NCBI GenBank assembly: GCA_013202635.1
Contig: JABMRO010000535.1
Span: 1 to 8,099 of the forward strand
Reading direction: 5' to 3'
DNA: 8,099 nt
DNA from: Planctomycetota bacterium
GTDB lineage: Bacteria > Planctomycetota > Phycisphaerae > Sedimentisphaerales > Anaerobacaceae
Of the stretch, positions 1 through 6,168 are shown piece by piece. Made by a program: the position numbers and the translations under genes. How positions within the stretch are numbered: position 1 is the stretch's first letter; the number at the start of each line of letters is the position of its first letter. Below the pieces are notes generated by a model. It saw only the letters and a list, made by a program, of their open reading frames with translations. It ran no database searches and was not told the DNA's origin.

Positions 1-23
1 GGCATTCTCGAAGGAGGTTAAAT

Positions 24-1262
24 ATGGGCGGAAAACGGAAGACGGAAGACGGAAGACAGAAGACGGCAACGCTGGTTCTTTTATATCTTGCTGTCTGCCT
101 GTTTGCCTGGCCGGTACAGGCGAAATACGAGGGGGGTACGGGAAGTGCCGCCGACCCATATTTGATTTACACAGCCGAACAGATGAATGAGATTGGCGCC
201 CACTCCGGCGACTGGAACAAGCACTTTAAACTGATGGCCGACATAGACATGAACGATATAGCCGGAACCGACTTTAATATCATTGAGAGCTTTTCCGGCT
301 TCTTTGACGGCAACGACTGCACAATTTCCAACCTCAGCCTCTCTTCAACAGGCCCGGATAACACAGGACTTTTCAGCACCTTCGGCGGAGAAATCAGGAA
401 TTTGGGATTAATCAAGCCTGATATCCTTGCACAGGGAAGAAACACCGGCTCACTGGCAGGCCTGCTGAATCACGGTATTATCACAAACTGCTATGCCAGA
501 GGAGCCGTCGTATCCGGCGGCTACAGCGTCGGCGGCCTGATTGGCTTAAATAGCGGCAGTATAACAAAATGCTGGTCAACCGGCAGCGTTTCCGGGGATG
601 CTTATGTCGGCGGATTAGCCGGTCTAACCGACGACGGAACAGTGAACATGAGCTACTCAAGGGCTAACGTCTCAGGCAATAAAATTGTCGGTGGGCTGGT
701 GGGTAAGACAGCCGACGAATTAAGTGTAGTTACCAACTGTTATGCCACCGGAACTGTTGAGGGAGACAGATATGTGGGCGGGCTGGTAGGACAAGTTGAA
801 CAAGGCAGAGTTTACAAGTGCTACTCAACAGGCAGCGTTTCCGGCAATCGAGACGTAGGCGGCCTTACGGGACTTATTAGAATATTAGGAAATGTTTCAC
901 GTTCTTATTGGGATACCCAAACCAGCGGCCAACCAACCAGTGCCGGCGGAACGGGCAAAACAACCGTCCAGATGAAGAAGATGGACACTTTTTTTCTCGA
1001 TGGCTGGGACTTCTATGCCATCTGGACAATCTGTGAGGATATGGACTATCCAGCCTTGCAGTCGCTGATTCCAGCCGCAGATCTCGACTGTCCGGATGGT
1101 GTTAATTTTATCGATTTCGCCCTTTTCGCTAACCAATGGGGACAGGATAGCTGCAACCCGGCAAATGCTTATTGTGGGGGCGCTGACCTCAATCAGTCCG
1201 GCACCGTAGATTTCCGGGACCTTGAAATCTTTACTAAACACTGGCTCGAAGGTCTTGACTAA
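24..1262 (+). CDS. Secreted GLUG-repeat protein with C-terminal dockerin-like pair
   Basis: Predicted exported, surface or extracellular protein of 412 residues. A strong Shine-Dalgarno AAGGAGG at 11-17, six bases before the ATG, fixes the start. Residues 4-14 are charged and encoded by a 7-bp tandem repeat. They are followed by a hydrophobic signal-peptide core (about 16-30) with likely cleavage after VQA at 33. Residues 34-110 form an adhesin-like entry region (ADPYLIYTAEQM, then a FDGN segment). About 114-290 carry GLUG repeats of roughly 26 residues, pattern VGGLxGxxxGxIxxCYSxGxVSG. Residues 351-412 hold two dockerin-like calcium loops: DLDCPDGVNFID, which is slightly irregular, and DLNQSGTVDFRD, which is canonical, each followed by a hydrophobic helix ending in W. 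GLUG proteins in this phylum are large and abundant; the substrate or partner is unknown. An adhesive or polysaccharide-associated role is inference. Confidence 0.85.
   Translation: MGGKRKTEDGRQKTATLVLLYLAVCLFAWPVQAKYEGGTGSAADPYLIYTAEQMNEIGAHSGDWNKHFKLMADIDMNDIAGTDFNIIESFSGFFDGNDCTISNLSLSSTGPDNTGLFSTFGGEIRNLGLIKPDILAQGRNTGSLAGLLNHGIITNCYARGAVVSGGYSVGGLIGLNSGSITKCWSTGSVSGDAYVGGLAGLTDDGTVNMSYSRANVSGNKIVGGLVGKTADELSVVTNCYATGTVEGDRYVGGLVGQVEQGRVYKCYSTGSVSGNRDVGGLTGLIRILGNVSRSYWDTQTSGQPTSAGGTGKTTVQMKKMDTFFLDGWDFYAIWTICEDMDYPALQSLIPAADLDCPDGVNFIDFALFANQWGQDSCNPANAYCGGADLNQSGTVDFRDLEIFTKHWLEGLD
30..64 (+). repeat. Heptanucleotide tandem repeat (GGAAGAC)n inside start of GLUG gene
   Basis: Five contiguous 7-bp units begin two codons after the start: GGAAAAC (30-36), GGAAGAC at 37-43, 44-50 and 51-57, then AGAAGAC (58-64). 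Three units are exact and the two outer ones each differ by one base. The unit length is not a multiple of three, so any copy-number change shifts the frame of the signal peptide and everything after it. Losing one unit leads to TGA at 163-165; gaining one leads to TGA at 188-190. Confidence 0.9.
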
Positions 1263-1430
1263 ATTAAGTCCGTCGATGTGGCGCCGGATGACACAATTGT
1301 AAAACCAATTTCAAATTGCTCTGCAGCAAAGACCTTCCGGAAAAGCAAAACCGGCATTCGTTTTTTTCTTGCCTTTTGAACTGGTTTAGGTAGATTTTAT
1401 GAGAAAGTTCATAATTAGGAGATTTTTACA

Positions 1431-2225
1431 ATGATAGGCAAAAAGATTAGACTTGAAAGAATAATCGACCGCAATTCCCGCAGAACGGTTATCATCCCGA
1501 TGGATCACGGCGTTACGGTCGGCCCGATTGAAGGCCTCGCGGACATGCGGAAAGCCATCAGCAGCGTCGTAGCCGGTGGTGCCAATGCCATTTTGATGCA
1601 CAAAGGAGTTGTTCAGGCCGGCCACAGAGGCGCAGGCAAGGACGTAGGATTGATTATTCACCTTTCCGGCGGAACGTCGCTTAGCCCCGATCCGAACGCA
1701 AAAGAGCTGGTCTGCAGCGTCGAAGAGACAATCAAGCTCGGCGCCGATGCCGTCTCTGTCCACATAAATCTGGGTGCCGAGACCGATAAAGAAATGCTGC
1801 GTCAGTTGGGACATATCAGCGAGCGTTGTGAGTTCTGGCAGATGCCGCTGGTTGCGATGATGTATTCCCGCGGGCCGAAAATCAAAGACGAATACGACGT
1901 AAATAATGTAAAGCACGCCGCTCGGGTAGGGGCCGAACTCGGCGCTGATATCGTTAAGGTGGTCTATACCGGCAGTGTGGAAAGTTTCAAAGATGTAGTC
2001 AATGGCTGTCCCGTGCCGGTGGTAATTGCAGGCGGGCCGAAAATGAACAGCGACGAGGATATTTTCAAAATGGTTGAAGGCGCCCTGGCGGCCGGTGCTG
2101 CGGGCGTCTCGATAGGTAGAAACGCCTTCCAGCATAAAAGCCCGGCCAAGATGGTACAGGCCCTGAGTAAAATGGTACACAAAAAGGCGACCGTTGAAGA
2201 GGCAATTGCAGAACTGCAAAATTAA
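1431..2225 (+). CDS. aroA': 2-amino-3,7-dideoxy-D-threo-hept-6-ulosonate (ADH) synthase
   Basis: Class I (Schiff-base) aldolase of the DhnA/LacD-like family, 264 residues, cytosolic. It makes 2-amino-3,7-dideoxy-D-threo-hept-6-ulosonate from L-aspartate semialdehyde and 6-deoxy-5-ketofructose 1-phosphate, the first step of the route to 3-dehydroquinate known from methanogens such as Methanocaldococcus jannaschii. Visible signatures: PMDHG with Asp25, MMYSRG with Tyr145, the Schiff-base lysine Lys176 in DIVKVVYTG, the phosphate-binding AGGPK at 200-204 and SIGRN at 227-231. Spacing of Asp25, Tyr145 and Lys176 fits the archaeal enzyme with an offset of about eight residues. An AGGAG at 1417-1421 lies nine bases before the ATG. 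The protein could in principle be a class I fructose-bisphosphate aldolase of the same family, but the 3-dehydroquinate synthase II gene at 6165-7160 strongly favours ADH synthase. Confidence 0.88.
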   Translation: MIGKKIRLERIIDRNSRRTVIIPMDHGVTVGPIEGLADMRKAISSVVAGGANAILMHKGVVQAGHRGAGKDVGLIIHLSGGTSLSPDPNAKELVCSVEETIKLGADAVSVHINLGAETDKEMLRQLGHISERCEFWQMPLVAMMYSRGPKIKDEYDVNNVKHAARVGAELGADIVKVVYTGSVESFKDVVNGCPVPVVIAGGPKMNSDEDIFKMVEGALAAGAAGVSIGRNAFQHKSPAKMVQALSKMVHKKATVEEAIAELQN

Positions 2226-2297
2226 AATCGGCAGTAGGGGGGGGCTTTAATACGGTTGTGAGTGTATCTATGATAAAATAAGTGAGAGAGGTGAACT

Positions 2298-3272
2298 ATG
2301 TCAGAAAGTATAGACCGCCGCAGTTTTCTGAAAAAATCCGTTATCGCGTCCGCCGGTGCATCATTCAGTTTAAGTTTCAAAGAGAAAGCTGCATCAGCAA
2401 AAGATTCAGTTGTGCCTGCCCTGGATGTCTCCAATAACACTTTGCCAATGGGCAGGATTGGTAATGTTAAATTCAGCAGGCTAATCGCCGGCGGCAATCC
2501 CTTCAGCGGTTGGTCGCACAGCAGAGATTTAAAATATATCTCCGAATTATTCAAGGCCTACAGCACCAATGAAAAAATTCTTCAGACACTTCAAATGTAC
2601 GAAGAGAACGGAATAAATACAATCCTCGCGGGCGGCGTCAGGGTGCTCGATAAATACTGGAACGAAAGAGGCGGAAAAATTCAGTGGATTGCACAGACGC
2701 ACCCGAAAGCAGGCGACCTGACAACCGACATAAAAAGAGCGATTGATAACGGAGCTGCCGCCGCTTATGTACAGGGTGGAATCGGAGACAAATGGGTGAA
2801 AAACGGCCGCGTTGACCTTCTCGCGAAAACCGTCGAATTTATCAAGCAAAACGGAATTCCCGCCGGTATTGGAGCCCATTCGATAGAAGTGCCTATTGCA
2901 TGTGAAAAGGCTGGTGTAGAAGCTGATTTTTATATGAAGACGCTCCACCACGGCAATTACTGGTCCGTTACTCCAAAAGAAGACCGGATAGAATGGAATG
3001 TCGATAGCTTCGGCGCCGACGATCATGATAATATATGGGCACTCGACCCGGAAAAAACCATCGAATTTATGAAAAGGGTGGACAAGCCCTGGATAGCCTT
3101 TAAGACTTTAGCAGCGGGAGCCATTCATCCGAGTGACGGTTTCAAGTATGCCTTTGACAACGGCGCCGATTTTATTTGTGCCGGCATGTTCGATTTTCAG
3201 GTCATAGAGGACGTAATTATCGCAAAAGACGTGCTCTCAAAAGCAAACAGACAGCGTCCCTGGAGAGGGTAA
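2298..3272 (+). CDS. Tat-signal protein, aldo/keto-reductase-like TIM-barrel fold, function unknown
   Basis: 324 residues. The N-terminus has a twin-arginine motif (DRRSFLKKS, Arg7-Arg8), a short, weakly hydrophobic stretch (14-26) and a likely cleavage near ASA at 32-34, so export by Tat is predicted. From about 48 the protein resembles the start of aldo/keto reductases (PMGRIGNVKFSRLIAGGNPF). Alternating strands and helices follow that suit a TIM barrel (GINTILAGG, KIQWIAQTHP, AAAYVQGG, GIPAGIGAH, PWIAFKTLAAGA, ADFICAGMFDF). The Asp and Tyr expected of the reductase tetrad in the GIN region are not seen, so NADPH-dependent reduction is doubtful. GAGGTGA at 2288-2294 supports the start. It lies 72 bases after ADH synthase and may share its transcript. 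I do not recognise a characterised relative. Confidence 0.75.
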   Translation: MSESIDRRSFLKKSVIASAGASFSLSFKEKAASAKDSVVPALDVSNNTLPMGRIGNVKFSRLIAGGNPFSGWSHSRDLKYISELFKAYSTNEKILQTLQMYEENGINTILAGGVRVLDKYWNERGGKIQWIAQTHPKAGDLTTDIKRAIDNGAAAAYVQGGIGDKWVKNGRVDLLAKTVEFIKQNGIPAGIGAHSIEVPIACEKAGVEADFYMKTLHHGNYWSVTPKEDRIEWNVDSFGADDHDNIWALDPEKTIEFMKRVDKPWIAFKTLAAGAIHPSDGFKYAFDNGADFICAGMFDFQVIEDVIIAKDVLSKANRQRPWRG

Positions 3273-3281
3273 AAGCATCTA

Positions 3282-3310
3282 TTAACAATACCTGAAAATT
3301 ATAATAAAAT
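3282..3310 (+). promoter_or_regulatory. Sigma70-type promoter for the DUF1080 gene
   Basis: TTAACA (3282-3287, five of six to the -35 consensus), a 17-base spacer, then TAAAAT (3305-3310, five of six to the -10 consensus). Transcription would begin near 3317, leaving a leader of about 45 bases before the ATG at 3363. This suggests the DUF1080 gene can be expressed independently of the genes upstream. Prediction by eye in AT-rich DNA. Confidence 0.45.
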
Positions 3311-3362
3311 AAGGACAACAAAAACAAATCAGGCCCTGAGCAAATTCTATAAGGAGTCTATT

Positions 3363-4193
3363 ATGAATCGCCATTCTACAATTATCGTTTTGGTCGCAAT
3401 ATTGACCGTCGTAATCCTGCTTCTTGTCCCGGCAAACACTTCGACAGGCCAGGGCAAACCGAAACTCGTAAAGGCCAAAGACGGCTCCGGTATCATAGGC
3501 TATAAAGATACACCTATCCTCCCCTGGTGCGGCTACCATGTGCACGACCCCGACAGGCCGGCACCGAAAAAAGTCACTCCCGCTGGGCCGGACGTAACAG
3601 GAAAAACCGGCAAAGCCCCAACAGACGCAATCGTCCTCTTCGATGGCACAGACCTCTGGCAATGGCGAGTCTCCGATTGGAAAATCGAAAATGGCGAGCT
3701 TATCGCCGTCTCAGGCAATATCACAACAAAACAGCCCTTCGGCAACTGCCAGTTGCATCTGGAATGGATGGTCCCCGATCCGCCACAGGGCCATATGTTC
3801 GACCGCGGCAATAATGGCGTTATCTTAATGGGCCTTTTCGAAATCCAGATATACGACTCATACACCGAAAAGCTCTATCCCGATGGCCAGGCGGCGTCGG
3901 TTTACGCCCAGACTCCGCCGATGGTAAACGCCTGCCGCAAGCCCGACCAGTGGCAATCATTCGATATTATCTTCTATGCCCCCGTTTTCAAATCCGGAAA
4001 ACTCGAAAAGCCCGCTTATGTCACCGTGCTGCACAATGGCATCCTCGTCCACCACAACCAGAAAATCTACGGCCGGACCGGTCATAGAATCCTTCCGCGA
4101 TACCCAAGAACTATCGCCGAAAAACTGCCGCTGAGCCTCTCAGCCCACAACAACCCCGTACGATTCCGAAACATCTGGATACGTCCGCTTTAA
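3363..4193 (+). CDS. Secreted DUF1080 (3-keto-disaccharide hydrolase type) protein
   Basis: 276 residues. An N-terminal hydrophobic segment (about 7-23) acts as a signal peptide or membrane anchor; a lipobox is not visible. A linker holds GYKDTPILPWCGYHVHDPDRP (46-66), then the DUF1080 domain, a concanavalin-like jelly roll, spans about 88-275. Key family motifs are LFDGTDLWQW (92-101), WKIENGEL, FGNCQLHLEW (126-135), RGNNGVILMG (148-157), YPDGQAASVY (172-181), VTVLHNGILV (220-229) and the terminal NPVRFRNIWIRPL. Members of this family act in glycan degradation, and some hydrolyse 3-keto-glycosides; the exact substrate here cannot be read from sequence. AAGGAG at 3351-3356, six bases from the ATG, supports the start. 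The domain is complete with no frame disruption. Confidence 0.9.
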   Translation: MNRHSTIIVLVAILTVVILLLVPANTSTGQGKPKLVKAKDGSGIIGYKDTPILPWCGYHVHDPDRPAPKKVTPAGPDVTGKTGKAPTDAIVLFDGTDLWQWRVSDWKIENGELIAVSGNITTKQPFGNCQLHLEWMVPDPPQGHMFDRGNNGVILMGLFEIQIYDSYTEKLYPDGQAASVYAQTPPMVNACRKPDQWQSFDIIFYAPVFKSGKLEKPAYVTVLHNGILVHHNQKIYGRTGHRILPRYPRTIAEKLPLSLSAHNNPVRFRNIWIRPL

Positions 4194-4247
4194 TTTCTGA
4201 CACCCTTGGCATTTCAACAAAGTGGAGTAGAAAAATCTTGTACTGAG

Positions 4248-4278
4248 AAAAAAAGCTTGCCCAAATATGCAGGCAAGC
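4248..4278 (-). terminator. Rho-independent terminator of the 4310-5323 gene
   Basis: On the minus strand, GCTTGCC pairs with GGCAAGC (perfect 7-bp stem, 10-base loop, plus-strand span 4255-4278), followed immediately by seven T residues (A-run at 4248-4254 on the plus strand). It begins about 31 bases past the stop codon. On the plus strand the hairpin lacks an adjacent T-run, so it would be only a weak stop for the convergent DUF1080 gene. Confidence 0.85.
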
Positions 4279-4309
4279 CTTCTGGATTTTTACTATTTCC
4301 AATACTGTA

Positions 4310-5323
4310 TTACTCAATCTTCTTGAAGATCACCGATTTAGTAATCCCTTCTGTACGGAGTTTTCCACTGATAGCCTTTCCATCTAATCTGCCTTTGAAT
4401 TCTGGTATGTAGTAGTCCAGTTTGCTGGGACTTTTCTTCCCAAAGCCCGCATCTATAAGAAAAGTAACCTGGTCACCTTCGAGCTTGAGTTTCTTTATGG
4501 GGATTTCGCCACTAAGCTCTACATATCTGCCGGTCAGGTCTCCATTTATCTTTAGTATTTTCGAAATCGTAACTCCAAAGTATCTCTGAGTCAGTTCCCA
4601 TTTCCCGACCAGCGCCGCCCCTACGCGCTCACCGGTTGCCGGAAGCTCACCTCGTTGGCTCCTGAATACACCGGCTAATTTGTGCACCTTAATTGTACCC
4701 TCAAAGGTTGTTCCAATCTCAAAATTTTCGTACTTACTTTTTCGAGTAAAGGTTAACTTTTTATCTTGAAAGTTTACATTTGTGATAACATGCTCACCTC
4801 GCTCAGCATCCCATTTTCCCACCAACATACCATCAGGCTTCTCGGATATTGTCATCCTGCCGGTGATTTCGCGCTCACCTATATTGAACTTTATGTCCCA
4901 CTGACCAAGAGCCGGATTTTTGGGCTTCTTACGAGTCATGTAAGCAGGAAAATCACCTACCCAGTATGACATTGTACCTGCGAACTTCCCATCCTTTAAG
5001 GTTAAAGCGTATTCATGTCTGAAATCTCTGACGCGAGCTTTAGATATACGAGTAAAGGTGAGCTTTCCATCCTCGAATTTTAAATCAGTCAGTTCCTTGG
5101 GGCCCCACTTGCCCGCTAAGCTGCCGTCTGCCTTTCTGAAAATAGACAATGCGGCAAAGCTCTCTAAGCTTATATTTTCCTTATCAATATCATATTCAGT
5201 TTTAATTTCCCATTCACCTGTAATTTCTTCGGCCGCTGCGACAAATGACGTCTGTAATAACAGCAGAAGACAGGCCACAATAATAGATTTACTGACTTTT
5301 GTAGGAATTGGCACCTTATTCAT
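4310..5323 (-). CDS. Secreted protein of three tandem lipocalin-like beta repeats
   Basis: 337 residues from the preferred ATG at 5323-5321, which has AGAAGG at 5335-5330 six bases upstream and begins a typical signal peptide (hydrophobic core about 13-28, cleavage near VAAA at 28-31). The frame stays open to 5434, but that extension puts a charged 37-residue segment before the signal peptide and is unlikely. The mature protein is three related units of about 100 residues (36-130, 140-232, 240-337). Each opens G-x-W (GEWEI, GQWDI, GKWEL), then has a DG-x-L-x-GKW/GRY turn, a K-LxFxxxKLTFTR-like strand pair, and a closing DGK-xx-G turn. The third copy is the most diverged. The repeat resembles the small beta domain often found in or near DUF1080 proteins in this phylum (recollection, not tested). 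Function unknown; ligand binding outside the membrane is inference. Confidence 0.78.
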   Translation of the reverse strand: MNKVPIPTKVSKSIIVACLLLLLQTSFVAAAEEITGEWEIKTEYDIDKENISLESFAALSIFRKADGSLAGKWGPKELTDLKFEDGKLTFTRISKARVRDFRHEYALTLKDGKFAGTMSYWVGDFPAYMTRKKPKNPALGQWDIKFNIGEREITGRMTISEKPDGMLVGKWDAERGEHVITNVNFQDKKLTFTRKSKYENFEIGTTFEGTIKVHKLAGVFRSQRGELPATGERVGAALVGKWELTQRYFGVTISKILKINGDLTGRYVELSGEIPIKKLKLEGDQVTFLIDAGFGKKSPSKLDYYIPEFKGRLDGKAISGKLRTEGITKSVIFKKIE

Positions 5324-5393
5324 GATAGACCTTCTGAAAAACGTGTTTAAATATTGAGTTGCTCTTCGACCACATAAAAATCGCATTTCATAG

Positions 5394-5422
5394 ATAATAC
5401 TACCCGGTATAATAAAAAACAA
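5394..5422 (-). promoter_or_regulatory. Possible promoter of the triple-repeat secreted gene
   Basis: Reading the minus strand, TTGTTT (plus 5422-5417), a 17-base spacer, then TATTAT (plus 5399-5394). The -10 matches five of six but the -35 only three of six. It would give a leader of about 60 bases to the ATG at 5323. AT-rich DNA here makes chance matches easy. Confidence 0.3.
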
Positions 5423-5465
5423 TCGATTTTTCAAAAAAGTCGGCCTCGAAAATACTCGATAATAA

Positions 5466-5491
5466 AAGCTGTTGACAATACTATGCAGCTT
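5466..5491. promoter_or_regulatory. Candidate operator: inverted repeat over the mntA -35 box
   Basis: AAGCTG (5466-5471) and CAGCTT (5486-5491) form a perfect 6-bp dyad separated by 14 bases, so half-site centres are 20 bp apart, about two helical turns. The -35 hexamer lies between the arms. Such placement fits repressor binding and autoregulation of a toxin-antitoxin operon, but the protein that would bind is not evident: neither MntA nor HepT shows a recognisable DNA-binding domain. Confidence 0.4.
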
Positions 5492-5500
5492 GCGTTAAAT
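5472..5500 (+). promoter_or_regulatory. Promoter of the mntA-hepT-aroB'-mgtC-like operon
   Basis: Perfect -35 TTGACA (5472-5477), exactly 17 bases, then TTAAAT (5495-5500, four of six to the -10 consensus). Transcription would start near 5507, after the ATG at 5483, which argues that the true mntA start is the ATG at 5534. No other convincing promoter was seen between here and the MgtC-like gene. Confidence 0.55.
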
Positions 5501-5533
5501 GGTTATAAAGAATCAACAAAGAAAAGTAGCGAT

Positions 5534-5821
5534 ATGAATACAAAAATAAAACGGATAAGGGAATTAATACTTCCGATTCTACAAAGCTACGGAGTCAGCA
5601 AGGCTGCGCTTTTCGGCTCGGTTGTCAAAGACCAGATACGAACCGGCAGCGATGTTGATATACTTGTTCAGATTGATAAAGATATCAGCCTGCTTGACTT
5701 TGTGGGACTGAAACTTGAACTGGAGCAGGTATTGAAAACAGATGTGGATGTGGTAGAGTATGACACCATCAAACCACTCTTAAGAGAATCAATCCTCAAA
5801 GAACAGCAGGTGATTCTATGA
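5534..5821 (+). CDS. mntA: MntA-type nucleotidyltransferase antitoxin
   Basis: Minimal nucleotidyltransferase of 95 residues, the usual family size. It carries the canonical GS-X10-D-X-D active site: Gly28-Ser29, then Asp40 and Asp42 (LFGSVVKD and GSDVDILV). A later acidic strand (DVDVVEYD, 70-77) likely gives the third metal ligand. In characterised pairs MntA silences HepT by adding AMP groups to a HepT tyrosine, using ATP. The frame is open upstream to an ATG at 5483, but that start has no ribosome site and lies upstream of the predicted transcription start; MNTKIKRI at 5534 is preferred although its ribosome site is also weak. The TGA overlaps the hepT ATG by four bases, so the two are translationally coupled. 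Confidence 0.88.
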   Translation: MNTKIKRIRELILPILQSYGVSKAALFGSVVKDQIRTGSDVDILVQIDKDISLLDFVGLKLELEQVLKTDVDVVEYDTIKPLLRESILKEQQVIL

Positions 5822-6168
5822 CCAGAGACATACGAGTATATATCGAAGATATTCTGGACAGCATTACAAAAATCGAGCAATACACTCAGACCATTAACGA
5901 GCAGGACTTCCTGACCAATACCCAGCTTCAGGATGCTGTCTTGAGACGGCTCGAAATTATAGGCGAAGCCGCAAAGAACATCCCACAAGCCTTCAGAGAC
6001 AGGTATCCTCATATTCCCTGGAAGAAAATTGCCGGTTTGAGGGATGTGCTTATTCATGAGTACTTCGGCGTGAATATACACCGGGCATGGAAAGTAGCAA
6101 AGCAGGACATTTTTATCCTGAGTGACGAACTCCGGAAAGTAAAGAAAGACTTAGAGACAAAAAAATGA
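5818..6168 (+). CDS. hepT: HepT-family (DUF86) toxin
   Basis: 116 residues, mainly helical, of the HepT/DUF86 (HEPN superfamily) group. The defining R-X4-H-X-Y motif is intact: Arg75, His80 and Tyr82 in RDVLIHEY. Arg and His are the ribonuclease residues of HEPN toxins, and the Tyr is the residue AMP-modified by MntA in studied systems. LRRLEIIGEAAKNIP (42-56) and the IPWKKIAGLRD segment are also typical. Being complete, it is predicted active and dependent on the upstream MntA. It overlaps mntA and the 3-dehydroquinate synthase II gene by four bases each (ATGA junctions), an uncommon coupling of a toxin to a biosynthetic gene. Confidence 0.92.
   Translation: MTRDIRVYIEDILDSITKIEQYTQTINEQDFLTNTQLQDAVLRRLEIIGEAAKNIPQAFRDRYPHIPWKKIAGLRDVLIHEYFGVNIHRAWKVAKQDIFILSDELRKVKKDLETKK

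Noticed and set aside
1337..1367. Possible intrinsic terminator (CCGG-N10-CCGG then T7) after the GLUG gene
   Set aside because: The stem is only four pairs with a large loop, and six bases separate it from the T-run; too weak to call.
1376..1403. Promoter TTGAAC-N16-TATGAG before ADH synthase
   Set aside because: Each box matches only four of six consensus bases; not distinguishable from chance.
1386..2219. Long minus-strand open frame (277 codons) opposite ADH synthase
   Set aside because: It is the antisense of a strongly recognised enzyme, has no family resemblance or ribosome site, and arises from codon bias of the real gene.
2547..3026. Minus-strand open frame of 159 codons inside the Tat-signal gene
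   Set aside because: Shadow of the plus-strand gene with no motif, signal peptide or ribosome site.
3527..3814. Plus-strand 95-codon frame within the DUF1080 gene
   Set aside because: Arg/Pro-rich out-of-frame translation of a gene whose true frame shows complete DUF1080 motifs.
5324..5434. Upstream extension of the triple-repeat protein to a start at 5434
   Set aside because: The internal ATG at 5323 has a good ribosome site and is followed directly by a signal peptide; the extension would bury the signal peptide and overlap the likely promoter.
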